DNA of 64,000 nucleotides from Microbaculum marinisediminis (GTDB taxonomy: Bacteria; Pseudomonadota; Alphaproteobacteria; Rhizobiales; Tepidamorphaceae), in assembly GCF_025397915.1 (NCBI RefSeq), contig NZ_JALIDZ010000002.1, forward strand, positions 186,001 to 250,000, given 5' to 3'. The stretch's first letter is position 1. Each line of letters starts with the position of its first letter. The translations under genes and the position numbers were made by a program. Of this stretch, positions 58,300 to 64,000 are shown piece by piece. The notes beneath the pieces were generated by a model, which searched no databases, was not told the DNA's origin, and worked only from the letters and a program-made list of their open reading frames with translations.

Positions 58300-58907
58300 G
58301 CGCCGGCGCTCGGCCTGCCGGACACGTCCGCGTACCAGCGCAGCACGTTGGTGCAGCTTTCAGGCACGCCGAGCCGGACCGGCCGCATGAAATCAATCGC
58401 CACCAGCGCGGTGATGTCCGCCACCGTATAGCGCTGCCCGGCGATGAACGGGCGGTCGGCCAGTTCCCCGTCCAGCCAGTCGAGCATGGTGAAGATGCGC
58501 GGTTTGTTGACCTCGCCCCATTCGGCCACCTGCGGCGTTTCCAGCTCCGCCATCGCCGGATGGGTATGCCGGAAGGCCATCGCCACGGGGACCATCAGAT
58601 CGAGCTCCATGCGCCGCTGCCACATCTCGACAAGCGCCCGGTCGAGCATATCGACGCCGAAAAGCGGCGGTGCGGGCTGCAATTCCTCGAAATAGCGGCA
58701 AATCGCGATCGATTCCGCGATATGTGTGCCGTCATCGAGCTCCAACACGGGCACCCGCATCATCGGATTGCGCGCGATGAAGTCGGGCGCCTTGTGCTCC
58801 TGCTTCATGATGTCGATCTCGACCCTGGGCACCTCTATGCCCTTTTCGGCCAGGAAAATATCGACGCGCCGCGGATTCGGTGCCCGGGTGGACGTGTAGA
58901 GCTTCAT
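58296..58907 (-). CDS. Glutathione S-transferase
   Basis: The 203-aa protein has a thioredoxin-like N-terminal domain (MKLYTSTRAPNPRRVDIFLA, with the cis-Pro block MMRVPVLELDDGTHIAESIA that binds glutathione) and an all-helical C-terminal domain (FIAGQRYTVADITALVAIDF, the N-capping box). It conjugates or reduces electrophiles with glutathione. It is first in the GST-MBL-UDG coupled run. Confidence 0.92.
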   Translation of the reverse strand: MKLYTSTRAPNPRRVDIFLAEKGIEVPRVEIDIMKQEHKAPDFIARNPMMRVPVLELDDGTHIAESIAICRYFEELQPAPPLFGVDMLDRALVEMWQRRMELDLMVPVAMAFRHTHPAMAELETPQVAEWGEVNKPRIFTMLDWLDGELADRPFIAGQRYTVADITALVAIDFMRPVRLGVPESCTNVLRWYADVSGRPSAGA

Positions 58908-58977
58908 GTGAGGCGTTCCCTGTCGTTCTGTCTCAGTGGATCATAGCGGCGCGGGCACGGGCAAGTGCCCGATCGCC

Positions 58978-59493
58978 TCATGTTCCCTTGAACATCTCAC
59001 GCCAGAGGGCGGGACGCTCGAATTCGCCAGACCAAATGCCGGCTTCGGCCGCTTTCGCGGCCTTTTCCTGCGCTTCGTAGGCGCCGTAGGCGACAGCCCA
59101 GCCCTTCTTTACCATTTCCCGGTTCAGGTCGCGCCCGCCGACCCGGCACACCGCGAGCACGCGGTTGTAGACGTCCCTGCCCGCGCCGTCGCACGTCACG
59201 TTACGGCCGGCGATCATGCCGTGCAGCGCCGCCGTCGATGCCTCGCCGCAGCGCCACAGCGTGCCGTCGCGCCGGCAGAACTGGCCCGTCTCCGGCGCAT
59301 CGATGCCCTTCAGCCTGGTTTTCACGCTGCCGACCACCAGCGTGTCGCCGTCGATCACGCGCGCCGGGCCGTAGTAGCTGCGCCGCCAGTCGGACGGCAG
59401 ATACACCGCGACCAGCAGCAGCAGCGCGACGGCCAGAACCGCTGTCAGCGCTTCATCGATACGGACCACGAAGCTGCGGGACCGGCGGGGCAA
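58978..59493 (-). CDS. Thermonuclease (SNase)-family nuclease, membrane-anchored or secreted
   Basis: The 171-aa protein has an N-terminal hydrophobic helix (ALTAVLAVALLLLVAVYL) and an SNase OB-fold domain: ARVIDGDTLVVGSVKTRLKG, IDAPETGQ, then NVTCDGAGRDVYNRVLAVCR and NREMVKKGWAVAY. The catalytic Asp/Arg/Glu positions (DGDT, R-x-x-G-I-D-A-P-E, Y-x-R-x-L) are present. It should degrade DNA or RNA in the periplasm. TTG 59493 has GAGG 7 nt upstream; no ATG fits. Confidence 0.88.
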   Translation of the reverse strand: MPRRSRSFVVRIDEALTAVLAVALLLLVAVYLPSDWRRSYYGPARVIDGDTLVVGSVKTRLKGIDAPETGQFCRRDGTLWRCGEASTAALHGMIAGRNVTCDGAGRDVYNRVLAVCRVGGRDLNREMVKKGWAVAYGAYEAQEKAAKAAEAGIWSGEFERPALWREMFKGT

Positions 59494-59615
59494 CGGAAAA
59501 CCTCGAAACTAGATGAATCGATTCTTACGACGATCTTAAGGAATTTGCCGCACAAGGGGGCAGTTCTCCTTCGTCGCGGCGGCGTCGCGACGGCGTAACA
59601 GTTTGCAGTATCGCG

Positions 59616-61145
59616 ATGACCGAGCAAGGTGAGACCGCAAATCTCCCGGACCAGCAACAGGCTGCCCAACGCCGCCGCTCGGTCTCCGGCAAGGTCCGCC
59701 AGGTCCGCGAGCGGCTGACCTCGCACACCGGCACCAATCCGGCCTTCGACCGCGACCTGACCCTGGCCTACGCGCGCAACCAGACCGGCATCGCCCTTGT
59801 GGTGCCGCTGCTGGCGATCATCATCGCGGGCATGATGACGGTCTGGGTTCCGTGGTCGGAATCCTCGGTGTGGCTCGCCGGCGTCCTGATCAGCAACGGC
59901 ATCCTGACGTATCTGTGCCGGCGGTTCGAACTGGGAAGAACGCACAAGCTGAGCGCCGATTTGTGGGAGCGCCGGTTCTTCGCCGCCGAATTCCTGAACG
60001 GCGTGATGTGGTCGACGATGGCGTTCCTTTCGGTTCCCACGCACGAGACGGAACCGATCATCTTCATGTTCGCCGTCCTGATCGTCGTCTTGGCGATGCG
60101 CACGCTGACGGCCAGCAATCTGCCGATGGCCTCGCTGGCCGGCACCCTGCCCATCACCGCGGCGATCGTGCTGCGATTCTCGATGCTGGGCGAGCCGCTC
60201 TACTACGCCATGGCCGGATTGGCGGCGGGGGCGCAGGTCTTCTTCATGATCATCGCCCGCCAGTTTCAGTCGACGGTGCTGGCGATGTTCGGCCTGCGCA
60301 AGGAAAAGGACGCGCTGATCGGCGAACTGGAACAGGCGACCGCGCTGTCGGAAGAGGCGCGCCGGCGCGCCGAAGAGGCCAATCTGGCCAAATCCCGTTT
60401 TCTGGCCACCATGAGCCACGAGCTGCGCACCCCGCTCAACGCCATCCTCGGCTTCTCCGAGGTTCTAAAGGACGAGATTCTCGGCAAGCACAGCGTGCCC
60501 GCCTACAAGGAGTATTCCGGCGATATCCATCGCAGCGGCCAGCACCTGCTCGAACTGATCAACGAAATCCTCGACCTGTCGCGCATCGAGGCCGGCCGCT
60601 ACGCCCTGCAGGAGGAAGCGGTCTCGCTGCCGGGCACGGTGCAGGACTGCCATCATCTGACGAAGCTGCGCGCCGATCAGCGCGGCATCACGATCGAGGA
60701 GGTGTTCGAGGTCGACCTGCCGAAGATCTGGGTCGACGAGCGGGCGGTGCGCCAGATCGTCCTCAACCTCCTGACCAACGCCGTCAAGTTCTCGCCGAAC
60801 GGCAGCAAGGTAACGCTGACCGTCGGCTGGACCTCGGGTGGCGGGCAGTATCTCAGCGTCAAGGACAGTGGCCCGGGAATACACGAGGACGAGATTCCGA
60901 CCGTGCTGCAGACCTTCGGACGCGGCTCGGTCGCCATGAAGAACGCCGACGAGGGCACCGGACTCGGCCTGCCGATCGTCATGAAACTGATCGAACTGCA
61001 CGGCGGGCGGTTCGATTTCCGCTCGAAATTGCGCGAGGGCACCGAAGCCATCGTCATTTTCCCGCGTGAACGGGTGATGAAGGCGCTGCCGCCGCTGGAG
61101 GACGAGAAGCCGGCGCTGCGGCTCCGGCGGCGCTCGGCGGCCTGA
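59616..61145 (+). CDS. Membrane sensor histidine kinase, PdhS/PleC-like
   Basis: The 509-aa protein has five to six N-terminal membrane helices (residues about 57-212) and a short coiled coil (EKDALIGELEQATALSEEAR). A HisKA domain carries His268 in FLATMSHELRTPLNAILGFS, and HATPase boxes follow (LLTNAVKFSPNG, VKDSGPGIHEDEI, GTGLGLPIVMKLIELHGG). The EVLKDEILG after the His box is typical of alphaproteobacterial PdhS/PleC kinases that signal to DivK. No response regulator gene is adjacent. The upstream region has a GAATCGATTC palindrome (59515-59524) with two GANTC sites. Confidence 0.9.
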   Translation: MTEQGETANLPDQQQAAQRRRSVSGKVRQVRERLTSHTGTNPAFDRDLTLAYARNQTGIALVVPLLAIIIAGMMTVWVPWSESSVWLAGVLISNGILTYLCRRFELGRTHKLSADLWERRFFAAEFLNGVMWSTMAFLSVPTHETEPIIFMFAVLIVVLAMRTLTASNLPMASLAGTLPITAAIVLRFSMLGEPLYYAMAGLAAGAQVFFMIIARQFQSTVLAMFGLRKEKDALIGELEQATALSEEARRRAEEANLAKSRFLATMSHELRTPLNAILGFSEVLKDEILGKHSVPAYKEYSGDIHRSGQHLLELINEILDLSRIEAGRYALQEEAVSLPGTVQDCHHLTKLRADQRGITIEEVFEVDLPKIWVDERAVRQIVLNLLTNAVKFSPNGSKVTLTVGWTSGGGQYLSVKDSGPGIHEDEIPTVLQTFGRGSVAMKNADEGTGLGLPIVMKLIELHGGRFDFRSKLREGTEAIVIFPRERVMKALPPLEDEKPALRLRRRSAA

Positions 61146-61230
61146 TCGCGCCGGACGATCCGTTGCGGATGGCCGCGGTGCGCCACATATCCCTGCGCGA
61201 GCGACCTCAACCGGCGGGAGAACAAAACAG

Positions 61231-61950
61231 GTGCGGGGCATGAATTTCGCCTGGATCGGTATCGGCGTCCTGGTGCTGGCAGCCATCATCCTGGTGTCGC
61301 GCCATTCCGAAGGGATGGTCGGCGGCGTCACCAACGCCGATTTCGCCTCGCTGGTCAGCGGGGTCGCCCTGCTGATCGTCATCGGCGGGTCGATGCTCGC
61401 CAGCCGCCGGTTCAACGTTGGCACCGCGCTGCGGCATGCCACGATATGGCTCGGCGCGGTTCTCCTCCTCGTGACCCTGTACAGCTATCGCACCGAGTTC
61501 GCCGGCCTCGGCGCCCGCGTCTTCGGGGAACTCGTGCCGGGCGCGCCGATCGCCGCGACGGATGCCGAAGGCCGCATCGTCGTCACGCTTCGGCGCGACG
61601 CCAGCGGCCATTTCGGCGCGCGCGGCACCATCGACGGGGCGGGCGCGCGCTTCATCGTCGATACCGGGGCGAGCGTCCTGACGCTGACGCCGGCGACCGC
61701 CAGGGCGGCGGGGCTCGACCCGGACAAGCTCACCTTCTCGGTGCCGGTCGAGACGGCCAACGGCGTCACCTTCGTGGCGCCGGTCAGGGTCGGCCGGCTG
61801 GAGATCGGCCCCCTCGCCTTCCACGACCTGCGCGCCTACGTGGCGCCGCCGGGGGCGCTGAACGACAACCTGCTGGGCGTGAACGTTCTGGACCGGCTGG
61901 CGTCCTATTCGGTGCGCGGCGACGAGATGGTGCTGACGGGACCGCGCTGA
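61231..61950 (+). CDS. Retropepsin-like aspartic protease with membrane anchor (TIGR02281-like)
   Basis: The 239-aa protein has three N-terminal membrane helices (about residues 7-24, 39-57 and 67-86). A single pepsin-like lobe follows: GHFGARGTIDGAGARFIVDT with the catalytic D-T-G at 144-146, ASVLTLTPATARAAGL, and NLLGVNVLDRLASYSVRGD. It would work as a homodimer in the periplasm. GTG 61231 is used here; ATG 61240 in the same frame is equally possible. A paralogue follows directly. Confidence 0.88.
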   Translation: MRGMNFAWIGIGVLVLAAIILVSRHSEGMVGGVTNADFASLVSGVALLIVIGGSMLASRRFNVGTALRHATIWLGAVLLLVTLYSYRTEFAGLGARVFGELVPGAPIAATDAEGRIVVTLRRDASGHFGARGTIDGAGARFIVDTGASVLTLTPATARAAGLDPDKLTFSVPVETANGVTFVAPVRVGRLEIGPLAFHDLRAYVAPPGALNDNLLGVNVLDRLASYSVRGDEMVLTGPR

Positions 61951-62105
61951 GCCGGCGCCCGCCGCCCGTTTACCGTTCGTTTACCCAAGGCCGAAGGCCG
62001 GCGATCGGTTTCACCGTCGACTTACCCTTTTCGCCTAGCCTCGATCGCCGTTTGCGCAAATCCGGACAGGCGATCTGTCCGGACGGGCAACCTGGAGCCA
62101 TCGCG

Positions 62106-62618
62106 ATGATGCGCGGTCTCGCAATCCTGTTCCTGCTCGGTGCCACCGTCTACGCGGCGCCGAAGTTGGAGCAGTATGTCAACCAGTGGGAGGACCCGGA
62201 CGACGCTCGCGACGCGTCCGCCGGGTCGTCCGCCTACGCCACCGCGCCCCGCACCGTGCGGCTGCGGGCCGACAATCGCGGCCACTTCCTGGTCCGGGCC
62301 ACGGTGAACGGCCGATCGATCGACATGCTCGCCGATACGGGTGCATCCGCGGTGGCGCTGACGGAAGCCGACGCCAGGCGTGCCGGCTTCGATCCGCGCT
62401 CGCTAAATTTCGACATTCCGGTCCAGACGGCCAACGGCAAGGTCAATGTGGCGAGCGTCACGCTCGATCGCATCGAGGTCGAGGGGATCGTCATGCGCGA
62501 CGTGCGCGCGATGGTCGCCGAGAACGACGCCCTCGCCTCCAGCCTGCTCGGCATGAGCTTCCTGGGCCGCCTTGCCAGCGTCAAATTATCCGGAGATACC
62601 CTCGAACTCGTCAAATGA
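62106..62618 (+). CDS. Second retropepsin-like aspartic protease (tandem paralogue)
   Basis: The 170-aa protein has one N-terminal hydrophobic helix (RGLAILFLLGATVYAAP). A lobe nearly superimposable on the previous gene follows: DNRGHFLVRATVNGRSIDML, catalytic D-T-G at 77-79, ASAVALTEADARRAGFDPRS, VQTANGKVN and SSLLGMSFLGRLASVKLSGD. It differs in lacking the multi-pass anchor. TGGAG precedes ATG 62106. The 155-bp gap before it repeats GTTTACC-like words but has no clear terminator. Confidence 0.87.
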   Translation: MMRGLAILFLLGATVYAAPKLEQYVNQWEDPDDARDASAGSSAYATAPRTVRLRADNRGHFLVRATVNGRSIDMLADTGASAVALTEADARRAGFDPRSLNFDIPVQTANGKVNVASVTLDRIEVEGIVMRDVRAMVAENDALASSLLGMSFLGRLASVKLSGDTLELVK

Positions 62619-62688
62619 CACGGTTCCTTCCCGTACGAGAGTGCTGTAACTGCTCTCGCCATCGTCGAAACGATCGAATGGACAGGTA

Positions 62689-64000
62689 ATGCTTCCAAAG
62701 CCGACCGCAGCGGTCGCGGCCAACACCGCGGCCTACGAGACCACCCCGCTCGTCAAACCGACCGGTTTTCGCGAATACGACGCCCGCTGGCTGATCGGCA
62801 GCGAACTGAACCTGATGGGCGCGCAGGCGCTGGGCCTGGGCATCGGCACGCTGCTGCACGAGCGCGACGTGCGGCCCGATATCGTCGTCGGCCACGACTA
62901 CCGCTCCTATTCGCAGTCGATCAAGCTGTCGCTGGTCGCCGGGCTGATGTCGGCCGGCTGCCGGGTTCACGACATCGGCCTCGCGGTCTCGCCGATGGCG
63001 TATTTCGCCCAGTTCGCGCTCGACGTGCCCGCCGTCGCCATGGTCACGGCGAGCCACAACGACAACGGCTGGACGGGCGTGAAGATGGGCGCCGATCGTC
63101 CGCTGACCTTCGGCCCCGACGAGATCGGACGGCTGAAGGAGATCGTGCTGTCGGGGTCGGGTGTTCCGCGTCAGGGCGGCGCCTACACCTATGTCGAGGA
63201 CTTCGGCGAGCGCTATGTCGCCGACCTCGTCGCGGGAAAGACGCTCAAGTCGCCGCTAAAGGTCGTCGCGGCATGTGGAAACGGCACCGCCGGGCTGTTC
63301 GCCGCGCGGGTGCTCAGGGCGATCGGCTGCGAGGTTGTCGAGCTGGATTGCGAACTCGACTACACCTTCCCGAACTACAATCCGAACCCGGAAGACCTGA
63401 AGATGCTGCACGCCGTCGCCGACGCGGTGAAGGCGAGCGGCGCCGCCGTCGGGCTCGCCTTCGATGGCGACGGCGACCGCTGCGGCGTCGTCGACGACAG
63501 TGGCGAGGAGATCTTCGCGGACAAGGTCGGCGTGCTGCTCGCCCGCGACCTGTCGGCCCGGCACCCGAACTCCAGGTTCGTCGTCGACGTGAAATCGACG
63601 GGGCTGTTCGCCACCGACCCGGTGCTGAAGGCGAACGGCGTCTCGGTCGACTACTGGAAGACCGGCCATTCCTACATCAAGCGGCGCGTCAACGAACTCG
63701 ACGCACGGGCGGGATTCGAGAAATCCGGTCACTTCTTCTTCAACGCGCCGGTGGGCCGCGGCTATGACGACGGCCTGGTCGCGGCGATCGCGGTGTGCGA
63801 GATGCTGGACCACAATGCCGGCACGCCGCTGTCGGCGCTGCGCGCCGCGCTGCCGCAGACCTGGCAGTCGCCGACCATGTCGCCACATTGCGCCGACGAG
63901 GTGAAATACGACGTGGTCGACAGGGCCATCGCCCATTTCAAGGCACGCGCGGAGGCCGGCGACAGCCTGGCCGGACAGACGGTGCGCGACGTCATCACCG
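62689..64000 (+). CDS. Phosphomannomutase/phosphoglucomutase (3' end beyond window)
   Basis: The 437 codons visible from ATG 62689 continue past the right edge. The catalytic phosphoserine lies in AMVTASHNDNGWTGVKMG, the metal loop is LAFDGDGDRCGVVDDSGE, and the sugar-binding block is FEKSGHFFFN. This is the AlgC/ManB type that interconverts hexose-6- and 1-phosphates and supplies GDP-mannose or UDP-glucose precursors, including for the polysaccharide locus. GHFFFN replaces the usual G-E-x-S-G-H core only partly, since EKSGH is present. An about 25-residue leader precedes GFREYDARW. Confidence 0.92.
   Translation, partial: MLPKPTAAVAANTAAYETTPLVKPTGFREYDARWLIGSELNLMGAQALGLGIGTLLHERDVRPDIVVGHDYRSYSQSIKLSLVAGLMSAGCRVHDIGLAVSPMAYFAQFALDVPAVAMVTASHNDNGWTGVKMGADRPLTFGPDEIGRLKEIVLSGSGVPRQGGAYTYVEDFGERYVADLVAGKTLKSPLKVVAACGNGTAGLFAARVLRAIGCEVVELDCELDYTFPNYNPNPEDLKMLHAVADAVKASGAAVGLAFDGDGDRCGVVDDSGEEIFADKVGVLLARDLSARHPNSRFVVDVKSTGLFATDPVLKANGVSVDYWKTGHSYIKRRVNELDARAGFEKSGHFFFNAPVGRGYDDGLVAAIAVCEMLDHNAGTPLSALRAALPQTWQSPTMSPHCADEVKYDVVDRAIAHFKARAEAGDSLAGQTVRDVIT

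Noticed and set aside
62689-64000. Pseudogene interpretation of the right-edge mutase
   Set aside because: The frame is open and carries all key motifs. It merely continues past the window.

Overview
The window is GC-rich, densely coded chromosomal DNA, most likely from an alphaproteobacterium, possibly Hyphomicrobiales. This rests on the FDH3-type formate dehydrogenase operon with its DUF3305/DUF3306/DUF6352/DUF6494 satellites, a PdhS/PleC-like histidine kinase, otsB-GH15-otsA, and TIGR02281-type aspartic proteases. The assignment is inferred from gene content; there is no rRNA or marker gene here. No tRNA, rRNA, CRISPR array, IS element or phage gene was seen.

Region 1 (about 0.3-31 kb) is an exopolysaccharide/capsule locus of the Wzx/Wzy type. 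It holds the BY-kinase/Wzz pair, a Wza-like export protein, an ExoY/WcaJ-like initiating phosphosugar transferase, a Wzx flippase, a Wzy/ligase-like membrane protein, five glycosyltransferases, a hexapeptide acetyltransferase, a secreted beta-helix protein and an acyltransferase-3 protein. Two nucleotide-sugar modules feed it. WecB and WecC (UDP-ManNAcA synthesis) sit beside a large protein whose C-terminus is a WecG/TagA glycosyltransferase and whose N-terminus is an alpha-helical, toroid-like domain. A translationally coupled five-gene run (WbpD-, WbpB- and WbpE-like, then an SDR epimerase/dehydratase and a second DegT aminotransferase) should make acetamido/amino sugars. A Tat-like, polyglycine-linked Hint protein follows. 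The wecB/wecC convergent junction is a diverged tandem duplication carrying fossil gene ends.

Region 2 (31-38 kb) holds an aldehyde dehydrogenase, the otsB-GH15-otsA trehalose operon, an L,D-transpeptidase with a clear terminator, and a small cytochrome c.

Region 3 (38-54.5 kb) is a formate-oxidation block. On the minus strand, in transcription order: a TorD-like chaperone, a small Tat protein, FDH3 alpha and beta, a lipoprotein, the gamma cytochrome b, a WD40-cytochrome c fusion, a 41-aa membrane peptide, a DegP-like protease, DUF6494, a degenerate biotin-ligase-like protein, DUF6352 and a small membrane protein. A multi-cluster ferredoxin faces this operon, with DUF3305/DUF3306 genes divergent from it. 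moaA (molybdenum cofactor) is divergent from the operon's other end.

Region 4 (54.5-64 kb) is housekeeping and accessory: a DMT exporter and a Bcr/CflA transporter, a coupled UDG-like/MBL/GST trio, an SNase, a membrane histidine kinase, two tandem retropepsin-like proteases, and a phosphomannomutase/phosphoglucomutase that runs off the right edge.

Throughout, genes overlap by ATGA-type couplings and several starts are non-ATG. Several convergent stop-stop junctions contain short tandem repeats.
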